IMG/VR virus record: IMGVR_UViG_3300049595_001292
Coordinates: 1 to 21,308 of that record
Reading direction: 5' to 3' (one strand)
DNA length: 21,308 nt
DNA from: a virus
Shown: one piece after another, positions 1 through 7,360 of the stretch
Position numbering within the stretch: position 1 is the stretch's first letter
Layout of the letters: each line of letters starts with the position of its first letter
Notes under the pieces: model-generated
The model's database searches: none
The model's input: the letters and a program-made list of their open reading frames with translations, nothing else
What the model was told of the DNA's origin: nothing
Position numbers and translations under genes: made by a program

Positions 1-1
1 C

Positions 2-925
2 CTCTTTGATCAGTCGGATGATATTGCCGATGTCGTGCTTCATCACGCACCGCTTACTTCCGCACTTGACGATGCAGGGCGCGTTAAAAAGATTTCTGGT
101 GGTTATGAACTGCGTAAGCCCGTCATGTACAATGACGCTGCTGTAGGTGGATTCTACCAGGGATACCAGTCGTTCGATCTTAGTTCAATCGACGACCTTA
201 CAGCTTTCCGATTTGGCATCAAGCAGGTTTATGAGCCTGTTTCTATGTCAGGTCGTGAGCGTCGTGCTAACCGAGATGAGGCACAGCTTCTTGATCTTGC
301 TGAGGCAAAGATTGAGGCATCTATTTCCCGTCTGAAGAATACTGTTTCGTCTTCACTTCGAGGCGATGGAACTGGCTTCGGTGGAATGGAGTTCGACGGC
401 TTGAAGAAGGCAGTTTCGACTTCACCTTCGTCGGGAACATACGGAACTATCGACCGTTCAGCTAACATTTGGGCGCGTAACTACGCTACCAACGTAACGC
501 TTTCGGCTTCGAACGTTCAGGAGACAATCACGGATGTTATCAGCCGCTTAACTCGTGGCGATGAGCAGCCTGACCTTGGAATCATGGACCGTACTGCATG
601 GAAGTACCTCCACTCGTCATTGACTGCAATTCAGCGTATTCAGCTTCCCGTTAAGGAAGCAAAGGCTGGATTCCGCAAACTCTACTATGACGGTTGTGAG
701 TTTGTATTTGACGGTGGTTACGGTTCAAGCGTTCTTGAGACTAACTCATGCCGATTGCTCAATACTAAGTATTGGACATTTGACATGGTTCGAGGCGCTG
801 ACTTCAAGCCGCTTGCACCAACTATGGATCGCCCAGTAGATCAGGATGCTTTCTTCACCGTAATTCTCGTTGAAGGAAACCTTTGCTGCTCTGCTCCAGC
901 TCTCCAGGGTGTAATTTACGCTTAA
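2..925 (+). CDS. Major capsid protein, 5' end missing
   Basis: Forms the icosahedral head shell. The frame is open to the left edge (about 11 codons precede the GTG at 35), so the true start lies outside the window. About 307 residues are present. I recognise a capsid family of tailed phages by its pattern: an N-terminal stretch GRVKKISGGYELRKP followed by MYND, then FRFGIKQVYEPVSMSGRE, a long helix with LLDLAEAKIEAS, then the glycine-rich SLRGDGTGFGGMEFDGLKK and a GTYGTIDRSANIW segment that would sit in the A-domain region. It is followed at 16 nt by a decoration-like gene with a strong ribosome site, the usual order in head modules. The HK97-type fold is inferred from the family, not shown directly by the sequence. 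Confidence 0.9.
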   Translation, partial: LFDQSDDIADVVLHHAPLTSALDDAGRVKKISGGYELRKPVMYNDAAVGGFYQGYQSFDLSSIDDLTAFRFGIKQVYEPVSMSGRERRANRDEAQLLDLAEAKIEASISRLKNTVSSSLRGDGTGFGGMEFDGLKKAVSTSPSSGTYGTIDRSANIWARNYATNVTLSASNVQETITDVISRLTRGDEQPDLGIMDRTAWKYLHSSLTAIQRIQLPVKEAKAGFRKLYYDGCEFVFDGGYGSSVLETNSCRLLNTKYWTFDMVRGADFKPLAPTMDRPVDQDAFFTVILVEGNLCCSAPALQGVIYA

Positions 926-941
926 TAAGGAGGACTAGAGT

Positions 942-1427
942 ATGTCACAGGTAGGATCGTTTGGAGTTAATTACAAGAAGGTTTGGGATAGCACTTCAGC
1001 TATGCTTCCAGCTACAGTTGGAACAGTAGGGTCACTCGTCGAAGGCGAGTTTCTTTTTGTTCAGGCTGATGGAGCTATTGACCAGTATGGTTTCGTAAAA
1101 ATCGAAGCCGATGGTCAGGCTGCTATGCTCACCACTACTAATGCAGGTTCTCAGAATCTCACCGTTGGCGTAGCTCAAGTAGCTGCTGCTGACAATGAGT
1201 ACCTCTGGGTATGGATTGGTGGTGTAGCTGCTGGTGGAGCGACAAAGGGTATTAAGGGTAAGGCTGCTGCTTCATATGCTGCAAAAGCTAACCTGAATAC
1301 TACTGCTACCGCTGGTGTTGCTGACGATGCTTCGACTACGCTCATTAAGAACGTAGTTGGACTAGAGACGCTTACTGGTGCTGGAACAGTAAATCTGTTT
1401 TCAACAGGCCATTTGCGAGTCAACTAA
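942..1427 (+). CDS. Probable capsid decoration (cement) protein
   Basis: 161 residues, directly behind the capsid gene with a perfect AAGGAGG ribosome site. The protein is rich in Ala, Gly, Thr and Val and has no membrane segment or signal peptide. It reads as alternating short beta strands: an N-terminal GTVGSLVEGEFLFVQADG, a middle VGVAQVAAADNEYLWVWIGG and a C-terminal LFSTGHLRVN. This layout (a value that is 'fresh' with a default, followed by strand-rich Ala/Gly repeats) resembles the small trimeric cement proteins encoded next to capsid genes in many phages, including the DUF2190 type, but I cannot assign a named family with certainty. It would sit on the outer head surface. It could also be a head fibre base. 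It ends 4 nt before an intercistronic hairpin. Confidence 0.65.
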   Translation: MSQVGSFGVNYKKVWDSTSAMLPATVGTVGSLVEGEFLFVQADGAIDQYGFVKIEADGQAAMLTTTNAGSQNLTVGVAQVAAADNEYLWVWIGGVAAGGATKGIKGKAAASYAAKANLNTTATAGVADDASTTLIKNVVGLETLTGAGTVNLFSTGHLRVN

Positions 1428-1431
1428 TCAA

Positions 1432-1453
1432 ATGGGGGGTGAAGGCCCCCCAT
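1432..1453 (+). terminator. Intercistronic G/C hairpin 1
   Basis: ATGGGGGG, a 6-nt loop, then CCCCCCAT: a perfect 8-bp stem starting 4 nt after the decoration gene stop. It is followed by ATATTTGTG, not by a clear T tract, so it may be an attenuator or an mRNA-stabilising 3' end rather than a full terminator. It would shield very abundant capsid and decoration message from the less abundant messages downstream. Confidence 0.65.
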
Positions 1454-1467
1454 ATTTGTGAGGTCTT

Positions 1468-1788
1468 ATGCCATCAGTAACTAATCTTATTGGCTTGGGT
1501 ATGCCACCTGAGCAAGCAGCAGAGGTGTCAGACGGCACTTTTGCTGTAGTTACGTCAACCGCAGCGCTTGTTGCAACCGCTGCCGGACTGCGTACCAAAA
1601 TGGCAATCAACAACGTAAACGACACAACCCCAACAGCAGCAGAGCTTACCACTTCGTTTGGTACGCCAGCTTCAGTTGGTACAGGTTTTGTAGGTGTTGT
1701 TAAGGATGCTGATGTTGATACTAACTGCTATGTAGTTGTATCCAACGGTGTTTCTTACTTTTACCTAAAGTTTACTAAAGCCGTTTAG
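1468..1788 (+). CDS. Small virion-associated protein, unknown
   Basis: 106 residues, starting with MPSVTNLIGLGMPPEQAAEV, an N-terminal pattern (Asn-Leu-x-Gly-Leu-Gly-Met-Pro) that I have seen on short structural proteins in head regions of phages. The rest is strand-rich and polar, with VGTGFVGVVKDADVDTN and YVVVSNGVSYFYLKF near the end. There is no signal peptide, membrane segment or catalytic motif. It sits between two hairpins and two other small beta-rich proteins, which suggests a minor head protein or head fibre. Ribosome site GAGGTCTT is moderate. Function not known. Confidence 0.65.
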   Translation: MPSVTNLIGLGMPPEQAAEVSDGTFAVVTSTAALVATAAGLRTKMAINNVNDTTPTAAELTTSFGTPASVGTGFVGVVKDADVDTNCYVVVSNGVSYFYLKFTKAV

Positions 1789-1795
1789 TAACTAA

Positions 1796-1813
1796 GGGGG
1801 GAGTAATCCCCCC
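1796..1813 (+). terminator. Intercistronic G/C hairpin 2, terminator-like
   Basis: GGGGGGA, a GTAA tetraloop, then TCCCCCC: a perfect 7-bp stem 8 nt after the preceding stop, followed by AATTTTAT at 1814-1821. The short T tract makes this the most terminator-like of the three hairpins in this stretch. Its place just before a ribosome site means readthrough must occur for the downstream genes, unless a promoter that I cannot see lies in between. Confidence 0.65.
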
Positions 1814-1830
1814 AATTTTATAGGTGATTT

Positions 1831-2148
1831 ATGACGTGTTACGCAGGAAAAGCTACAGTTGCAACTCCAACTATCGCCACAGCTACTAGCACACAAGTAT
1901 TAGCTGCTAACCCATTTAGAAAGTATCTTTTAATCCAAAACAATAGTGCTGCTCACATAGGCATTGGGCTAAACGGTGAAACTTTAACAGGTATAGCCCC
2001 AACCAGCACCAACAAATGCATTAACGTGCCAAATAGCGATAATGCTAAAACTATAGTATTTCAAGGACAGTTTGTACCAAGTGGAGCGATTACGGCTTAC
2101 CAGACGTCTGGTGGAACGATCAATACGTTAGTCGTTATTGAGGGGTAG
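1831..2148 (+). CDS. Small beta-rich virion-associated protein
   Basis: 105 residues. After a Thr/Ala-rich N-terminus the core reads ANPFRKYLLIQNNSAAHIGIG, a strand pattern (Arg-x-Tyr-Leu-x-Ile-Gln-Asn-x-Ser) common in small phage virion proteins with a beta-sandwich fold. The C-terminus, VPSGAITAYQTSGGTINTLVVIEG, also reads as strands. There is no membrane segment. It is the third small head-region gene in a row and, like the other two, is followed by a hairpin. A minor capsid, head fibre or neck surface protein is the most reasonable guess; the exact role is unknown. Confidence 0.65.
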   Translation: MTCYAGKATVATPTIATATSTQVLAANPFRKYLLIQNNSAAHIGIGLNGETLTGIAPTSTNKCINVPNSDNAKTIVFQGQFVPSGAITAYQTSGGTINTLVVIEG

Positions 2149-2156
2149 TGCTATAA

Positions 2157-2182
2157 CTAGGTAGGCAACTATGCCTATTTAG
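2157..2182 (+). promoter_or_regulatory. Intercistronic hairpin 3, touching the next ribosome site
   Basis: TAGGCA, loop ACTA, TGCCTA forms a 6-bp core (2162-2177), extended by two G-U pairs and A-T, T-A, C-G to 11 bp. Its 3' arm takes in the first two bases of the AGGAG ribosome site (2181-2185) of the gene at 2193, so folding could damp that gene's translation. Unlike the two upstream hairpins it is not G-run based and has no T tract. Confidence 0.5.
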
Positions 2183-2192
2183 GAGAATAATT

Positions 2193-2864
2193 ATGGCAAA
2201 TATAGACTGGAGCAGCATCATGTCCGGTAATAGCCAACCCAAGAAGCGGTACCAGGGGGCTAATATCAAGTTCTTTTTCGCTTACAACGAGAACGAGGAA
2301 AAGTCGCTGCGTGAGGGACGGCCAATATTCGATGAAATCCCATCGATCAGTATCCAGTGGCCTGGTGGAGATGAGACAGTAAGACGCATTGAACCACAGG
2401 ATATTCAGGAATACCCCGAACTTTATAGTCGGTTTCAAGCTGGTAGTGAGCCAGTAGCCGATGGTACTCCGTTAGCTGAATGGTCGCTTATGACTGGCTC
2501 TGCTATGCGTGAATTGCAGTACCTTGGGTTTAAGACAGTCGAGCAGTTAGCTAATGGTTCTGACGAAGCAAAACGAAAACTTGGCTCATTGTCTAAGTTT
2601 GTTAAATTGGCTCAAGATTGGCTTGCAGCAGCTAAGTCAGATCAGAACGAAGTAGTAAAACTCAAACAGCTTTTGGAAAAGTCGGAGACTCGTACTAAGG
2701 CACTTGAGGAGAAGATGGAACTGCTCCTTCAGCGAATCGAGGCAAATGAGGGGACTGATTTGCGGTCGTATCGCAGAGAGTTAATTCAGCCGGTAGAGCT
2801 TGACGATGTAACCGATGATGTAATGGATGAGCCTCGACGCCGAGGACGACCAAGGAAAGTATGA
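2193..2864 (+). CDS. Head-region protein with coiled coil and C-terminal AT-hook
   Basis: 223 residues. The N-terminal part reads as a compact domain with FFFAYNENEEKSLREGRPIF and a Trp-Pro-Gly-Gly-Asp-Glu turn; a conserved middle follows with GTPLAEWSLMT and LGFKTVEQLAN. From about residue 150 to 185 there is a leucine-heptad coiled coil (KLKQLLEKSETRTKALEEKM). The tail is acidic, then ends in the basic RRRGRPRKV, a textbook AT-hook core (Gly-Arg-Pro at 218-220). Similar proteins sit in head modules of other phages; no function is established that I know of. A scaffold-like or DNA-contacting inner head role is possible. The ATGA overlap with the next gene implies coupled translation. Confidence 0.7.
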   Translation: MANIDWSSIMSGNSQPKKRYQGANIKFFFAYNENEEKSLREGRPIFDEIPSISIQWPGGDETVRRIEPQDIQEYPELYSRFQAGSEPVADGTPLAEWSLMTGSAMRELQYLGFKTVEQLANGSDEAKRKLGSLSKFVKLAQDWLAAAKSDQNEVVKLKQLLEKSETRTKALEEKMELLLQRIEANEGTDLRSYRRELIQPVELDDVTDDVMDEPRRRGRPRKV

Positions 2865-3724
2865 GCATAGCCACGGTTATACAAAATGTAGCAAACGAAG
2901 CGGGCTATACGGTTGAGTCAAATATATTTACTTCAACCGAAACAACTACCAAGCAGCTTCTTGCCATTGCACAACGTATTAACCGTGACATTTTTGAGGC
3001 GTATCCTTGGCCTAAATGTTACGCTTCAGGGTCAATAACGCTGGTAGGGGGCCAAGCAACCTATGCTCTACCAGCAGCTTTTTCCCGCTATCAATACGAA
3101 ACATTTTGGAATCAAAGCACTCGGTGGCGCGTTCTTGGCCCTATGAGCGAACAAGAATATGCAGAGATTCGTGGCTTTGGACTTGAACCTACAATTTACC
3201 AGCGGTTTCAAATTCGAGGATTAAGTAACACTGAACTGCTAATCAACCCTACGCCTGGAGCTAACAATAACGGCGATACCCTTATCTTTCAGTATATCGC
3301 AGACCGGTCAGTAGTGCCTGTAACATGGTCGAGCGGAGTGGTTTTCGCTGCTAACACATACTGTTTTTACAACGGCAACTACTACGTTACTACCGTAGGA
3401 GGCACTACAGGAGCCACAGCACCGACGCACACGAGCGGTTCGGTGTCTGATGGTGGCGTAACGTGGACTTATTATAACGGGCCTTACAACGAGTTTAGAG
3501 CCGATACAGACACCTCCATATTTCAGGAGAAATTACTTGAGCAAGGGATGTTAGAGCGCTTTGGTGAAATCCATGGCTTAGAAAGCATTAAGCCAGTTTT
3601 TCAGCAACAGGTGCATGAAGAGTTTGGTAGAACTTTGTCAGGTAAAGTTATTTGGGCAGGTGGAGCAACCAGACCGCTTCAATATGCTCGTAATGGTGTA
3701 GCTATGTTTGGGACGTGGATATAA
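2861..3724 (+). CDS. Podophage neck/adaptor-like protein with inserted surface module
   Basis: 287 residues. The start is helical (VIQNVANEAGYTV, LLAIAQRINRDIFEAYPWP), followed by a strand-rich part with GQATYALPAAFSRY and later LLINPTPGANNNGDTLIFQY. This sequence of features (paired N-terminal helices, Tyr-Pro-Trp-Pro, Tyr-x-Leu-Pro-x-x-Phe, Pro-Thr-Pro) matches the neck or head-completion proteins of podophages, which join portal and tail and keep DNA inside. A module of about 55 residues (about 155-208) with Trp at both ends and a GTTGATAPTHTSGSVSDGG core is inserted, then the helical C-terminus resumes at YNEFRADTDTSIFQE. Similar to P22 gp4 or T7 gp11 by place and size, but the relationship is inferred. 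The frame continues to the stop that overlaps the next ATG. Confidence 0.7.
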   Translation: MSIATVIQNVANEAGYTVESNIFTSTETTTKQLLAIAQRINRDIFEAYPWPKCYASGSITLVGGQATYALPAAFSRYQYETFWNQSTRWRVLGPMSEQEYAEIRGFGLEPTIYQRFQIRGLSNTELLINPTPGANNNGDTLIFQYIADRSVVPVTWSSGVVFAANTYCFYNGNYYVTTVGGTTGATAPTHTSGSVSDGGVTWTYYNGPYNEFRADTDTSIFQEKLLEQGMLERFGEIHGLESIKPVFQQQVHEEFGRTLSGKVIWAGGATRPLQYARNGVAMFGTWI

Positions 3725-5283
3725 TGCAAGAACCAACGATTACACAAAAAGACCCTATTGCTTATTACCGATGGTTACGGTCCCAGCGAATGTCTGGTGC
3801 CCAAGCTACTCAACTTGTAGAGCAGCGATTTGGCCCACCGACAACGCCTGAGGAGCGTAATCAACGACAGCAAGCGGCAAACGAAAATGCTGCTTTGGCT
3901 CAGGCTGGTGGATTGGTTGGTGGCGCTGTAGCTACTAATTGGGCAATGCAAGGTTTCAAAACTCCTGAATGGATGAAAAGCACCCCTACAACTACACCAA
4001 CAACTACGACTACAGCACAAGTGCCACCAACTACAGCAACTCCCGTAACTGGAGGATTTGGTAGTACCGCAGAGATGGTTGGTAACGGAATGTCTACTCC
4101 ATTCAAGCCCGAAGTTGTGGCGACTAATGGAGATGTTTCCATCATAAAGACACCGACCGGTGGAACTACTCAAGTGCCAACCGAGGCGTTGAATGACCCA
4201 GGTTTTATGAGTTCCGTTAATTGGAACGCCGTCGGTGCCGGTGCTATTTCTGCGTTGCAAGCATATCAGGCGTATAAGGCATATCAATCAGGCGATAAGT
4301 TGGGTGCTGGCATTTATGGGGCAGGTGCTATTGCTTCTGGCGCCGCCGCAGCAAATGCTGCTAACGCTGGCTTTGCTGGTTCTCAAACAATGGGAGCAGC
4401 TGCTCCTTATTTAGGTATTGCAGCCGGTGCCTATGGTGGTTATCAAACCGCAAAAATGATTGGAGATACCGCAGCAGGTTCTCAGCGTAACCAACAGGGA
4501 GCGCTGCAAGGAGCTTCATCAGGTGCGCTAATAGGCGGTAGTATTGGAAGCATTGTGCCAGGTCTTGGTACTGGAATCGGTGCTGCTATTGGTGCTGTTG
4601 TTGGAGGTGCTGCTGGCTTAGTTGGTTCGTGGACTGGAAGCTCAAAAGGTAAAGCTCAGTTTATGCGTGATAACATCCGCAAGGTCATGCAGGAAGGTGG
4701 CATCCTTGATCAGAACTATCAAGGCACGTTGGCTGACGGAACTACCTATGACTTTGGTACGGATGGTAAGGCGCTACGTTGGAAAGAAATTGATAAAATT
4801 TCGTCGGCTCAACCTAAAGCCTGGAATAGCGCAGTTCCTCTCGCCGATGCGTTGGCTTCCTCTTATGGCTTGGTAGGTCAAAAGGCATCGGATCTTGCGG
4901 CTTGGTATTCACGAGCCGCTGTAAGTAATGCAAAGAACGATTCGAACGTTGCCATAGCGAATATGCGACACTTTGCAGCACAGCAAGGACTTACATATGA
5001 CCTTGTAAAAACGAAACTTGATGAGGCAATCAAAGACAATCGAATTTCTCAATCTCAGTACGATTATTACCTTAACGGCGCATCGCAACTTGTAGGGCAG
5101 GGAGGGGCAATGCAAGCGACTGTACAACGTCCTGAAAAGGGTAAGGTAGCTCGCGTATCTCCTGGCATGTACATGAATGACAAAGGCAAGGTATCGGCAG
5201 CAAAAACAGTTCGTCAGGCATTAGAAATCAATTACAAAAAAACGAATAGTAAGTCCGACCAACCCAGTAAAAAACGTAAGTAA
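3724..5283 (+). CDS. Glycine-zipper virion protein, probable ejection protein
   Basis: 519 residues from the ATG in the TAATG overlap with the previous stop. A GTG three codons earlier is possible but the one-base overlap is used again at 5814 and 10301. Order of parts: short charged N-terminus; Pro/Thr linker with a run of threonines (about 85-110); Ala-rich helical region; a Gly/Ala/Ile segment (about 255-305) containing SGALIGGSIGSIVPGLGTG and IGAAIGAVVGGAAGLVGSW, a glycine-zipper type that can insert into membranes; a helical domain; and a C-terminal peptide RVSPGMY (477-483) before a Lys-rich tail. This makes it a good candidate for a protein that leaves the head with the DNA and helps it across the cell envelope. 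I recognise no catalytic motif. Confidence 0.65.
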   Translation: MQEPTITQKDPIAYYRWLRSQRMSGAQATQLVEQRFGPPTTPEERNQRQQAANENAALAQAGGLVGGAVATNWAMQGFKTPEWMKSTPTTTPTTTTTAQVPPTTATPVTGGFGSTAEMVGNGMSTPFKPEVVATNGDVSIIKTPTGGTTQVPTEALNDPGFMSSVNWNAVGAGAISALQAYQAYKAYQSGDKLGAGIYGAGAIASGAAAANAANAGFAGSQTMGAAAPYLGIAAGAYGGYQTAKMIGDTAAGSQRNQQGALQGASSGALIGGSIGSIVPGLGTGIGAAIGAVVGGAAGLVGSWTGSSKGKAQFMRDNIRKVMQEGGILDQNYQGTLADGTTYDFGTDGKALRWKEIDKISSAQPKAWNSAVPLADALASSYGLVGQKASDLAAWYSRAAVSNAKNDSNVAIANMRHFAAQQGLTYDLVKTKLDEAIKDNRISQSQYDYYLNGASQLVGQGGAMQATVQRPEKGKVARVSPGMYMNDKGKVSAAKTVRQALEINYKKTNSKSDQPSKKRK

Positions 5284-5295
5284 AATGGTGAGCAT

Positions 5296-5814
5296 ATGGA
5301 AAAAGGCAAATTACTAAAGGGTGCGCTTACAAAGGCTCCAAAAGAAAAACCAGTTCAAAGGGTATCGCCTGGAGTTTACCGTGGTGAGAAAGGCAATCTC
5401 GTAACTTCAAAAGGACGAGTACTGCCAAAACCTTCACAACCAACGCCTCAACAAGTAGGTAATGCAATTGGTCAATTGACCCCGATGCCTCAACAAGTAG
5501 GTGATGTAGTGGACCAACTAAGACCGATGGGGAATTGGAATCAATCCCCCATGCTAATAACTGAACAACAACCGAACTTGGGCCCATTGTATACGCCAAT
5601 GACACCTGCACAGGTGGGTCAAAGTGTTGCACAGATACAACCAGGAATTGCAAATTTGCGTGGAAATTGGGAACCTCAACCATCGGCAAACCAAGGTGGT
5701 AAATACAGATTGTCGCCAGGAGTGTATGGCACTCGTGAGCAAGCCATTCAGCAACAATTAGACTTTCTTAAAAACACTCTAGCTCAAGGTCAAGCTAACA
5801 AACGTAGATACTAA
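5296..5814 (+). CDS. Repeat protein of the virion region with two SPGVY peptides
   Basis: 172 residues, basic, low complexity and rich in Gln, Pro and Gly; no membrane segment. Two copies of the R-[VL]-S-P-G-V-Y peptide bracket it: RVSPGVY at 22-28 and RLSPGVY at 138-144. Between them are three copies of a short unit: PQQVGNAIGQLTPM, PQQVGDVVDQLRPM and PAQVGQSVAQIQPG. The last two are followed by a second shared piece, GNWNQSP and GNWEPQP. The C-terminal 25 residues form a Gln-rich helix ending in RRY. A flexible linker or adaptor among virion proteins is my inference. Family unknown. ATG has a weak GGTGAG ribosome site; the stop overlaps the next start (TAATG). Confidence 0.7.
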   Translation: MEKGKLLKGALTKAPKEKPVQRVSPGVYRGEKGNLVTSKGRVLPKPSQPTPQQVGNAIGQLTPMPQQVGDVVDQLRPMGNWNQSPMLITEQQPNLGPLYTPMTPAQVGQSVAQIQPGIANLRGNWEPQPSANQGGKYRLSPGVYGTREQAIQQQLDFLKNTLAQGQANKRRY

Positions 5815-7358
5815 TGGCGTTTCAAGGTACTACCATGCCTGGTCCATACTTAGGGCTCGACCTCGTGAGCCCTATTGATAATATGGACCCTGCAACGGCA
5901 TTAAAATTGATAAACATTTTCCCAGGAGCAAACAGTCCTGCTTTACGGGCAGGGTATGAATCGTTTGCTACAGTAGGCTCAGGAACGCCTATAACTTTTT
6001 TGCAATCACTTAATTTAGCCGATGGCTCATCGAGATTGATTGCTGGCAATTCGAGTGCGTTGTTTTCAGTAACTACAAGTGGAACACCTACAACGATTAC
6101 TGGCTCGACCGTTACCAACGGAGAGTGGCAAAGCACAACGTATAATAATCGAATTTACCTGTGTAACGGAGTTGATTCGGCCCGCAGTTGGGATGGCATT
6201 GCAGCAACTACCAGCAACCTTACCTTTACTGGACTAGCACTGACGTCAATGATTGGTGTTCACGCTCATAAAGAGCGATTGTACTTTATTGAAAAAAATA
6301 GTTGTAAAATTTGGTATGGCGGTGTTCAGGTTACGGGGACTGGTGGAAGTCCAGCATTAACAAGTTTTGATTTAAGTTATGTAATGACTCGTGGTGGATT
6401 TGTAGTTGCATTGGGCAGTTACAGCAATACTACTAGCATGACATCACAAGATTATTTTTGGGCATGTAGCTCCGAAGGTGAAATAGTATTTTACACTGGA
6501 ACCTACGCTGGCGACCCTACCACATGGGGGTTGGTAGCTCGCTATTATATTGGTCGGCCACTCGGTCGTAGAGCCTTTGTACGTGTAAACAATGACGTTT
6601 GGATTGTTACTGAACAGGGAATTGTCCCCATTTCTGGACTATTTCAATCCGACCCAGAAGCTGCACTAAACATTCTCAGTCGCAGAATCAATCCGTTAAT
6701 AAGTGAAGCAGCTAAGTTATTCCCTTTCAACTATGCGTGGAGTGGGTTTTTTTGGCCGCAAGGTAGGGCCGTTTATTTTGCTATTCCCGTTAGCACCGTC
6801 GGATGTCATTTATTGGTTTATGCAATTGATCAAAAAGCCTGGACTCTTTTCCAGTTGTACGACGACTCCCATTGTTTGAGTTCTTGTTTATTCAACAAAC
6901 TACCGTTTTACGGTTCCAATCAAGGACGAATATGGAAAGGAGAAACTGGTCCGGCAGATGCTAGAATAGGGTCAATCGATCAATACATAAGTTTTGATTG
7001 CACTCTTCCGTACAGTTTTTATCAAACCCGAAACAACTATAAAACCTTTAAAGATATTCGAGCTATCATTCAAGCAGCGCCCACAATTAAGGTGGGTATT
7101 GTTCTTGATACGGATTTTCGACCGGTTCAAACACTTGTAAAACCCATAAGCAGCTCAACTGTTTTGACGACTTGGGGTAGCCCTTGGGGTTCCCCTTGGT
7201 CTGGGGCATCAGTTGCTTCCGGTTCATACAGCTTTGACCGCTATTCTTTAAAAGGCCAAGGCCATGCCGCTTCTATTCGATTTGGCGGTTTCGTAAAAAC
7301 ACAAAATTTGCAAATACTAGGATTCGAGGTTAGGTATGAAATTGGTGGACAGGTGTAA
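5814..7358 (+). CDS. Podophage tail nozzle / DNA-stabilisation-like protein
   Basis: 514 residues, almost entirely beta strands. The N-terminus, GPYLGLDLVSPIDNMDPATA followed by LKLINIFPGANSPALRAGYE, is the usual opening of podophage tail proteins of the T7 gp12 / P22 gp10 type (x-Gly-Leu-x-Leu, Asn-x-x-Pro, Arg-x-Gly). The central part has propeller-like repeats such as NRIYLCNGVDSARSWDG, KERLYFIEKNSCKIWYGG and NDVWIVTEQGIVPISG, and the last 150 residues are again strand-rich with paired Trp-Gly-Ser-Pro-Trp. Such proteins form the lower tail tube that holds DNA and carries the fibres. Function assigned from fold pattern and neighbours, with no specific ligand recognised. Confidence 0.7.
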   Translation: MAFQGTTMPGPYLGLDLVSPIDNMDPATALKLINIFPGANSPALRAGYESFATVGSGTPITFLQSLNLADGSSRLIAGNSSALFSVTTSGTPTTITGSTVTNGEWQSTTYNNRIYLCNGVDSARSWDGIAATTSNLTFTGLALTSMIGVHAHKERLYFIEKNSCKIWYGGVQVTGTGGSPALTSFDLSYVMTRGGFVVALGSYSNTTSMTSQDYFWACSSEGEIVFYTGTYAGDPTTWGLVARYYIGRPLGRRAFVRVNNDVWIVTEQGIVPISGLFQSDPEAALNILSRRINPLISEAAKLFPFNYAWSGFFWPQGRAVYFAIPVSTVGCHLLVYAIDQKAWTLFQLYDDSHCLSSCLFNKLPFYGSNQGRIWKGETGPADARIGSIDQYISFDCTLPYSFYQTRNNYKTFKDIRAIIQAAPTIKVGIVLDTDFRPVQTLVKPISSSTVLTTWGSPWGSPWSGASVASGSYSFDRYSLKGQGHAASIRFGGFVKTQNLQILGFEVRYEIGGQV

Positions 7359-7360
7359 TT

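Noticed and set aside
3715-3723. Earlier GTG start for the glycine-zipper gene
   Set aside because: The ATG at 3724 makes the TAATG overlap used again at 5814 and 10301; the GTG adds only three residues with no better ribosome site.
3961-4050. Possible tandem repeat DNA in the Pro/Thr-coding linker
   Set aside because: The repeated ACT/ACC codons simply encode a Thr-rich linker; no exact long repeat is present.
4622-4876. 84-aa plus and other shadow frames in the structural genes
   Set aside because: They lie wholly within long genes that have good ribosome sites, recognisable domains and overlap-coupled starts; their translations show no domain.
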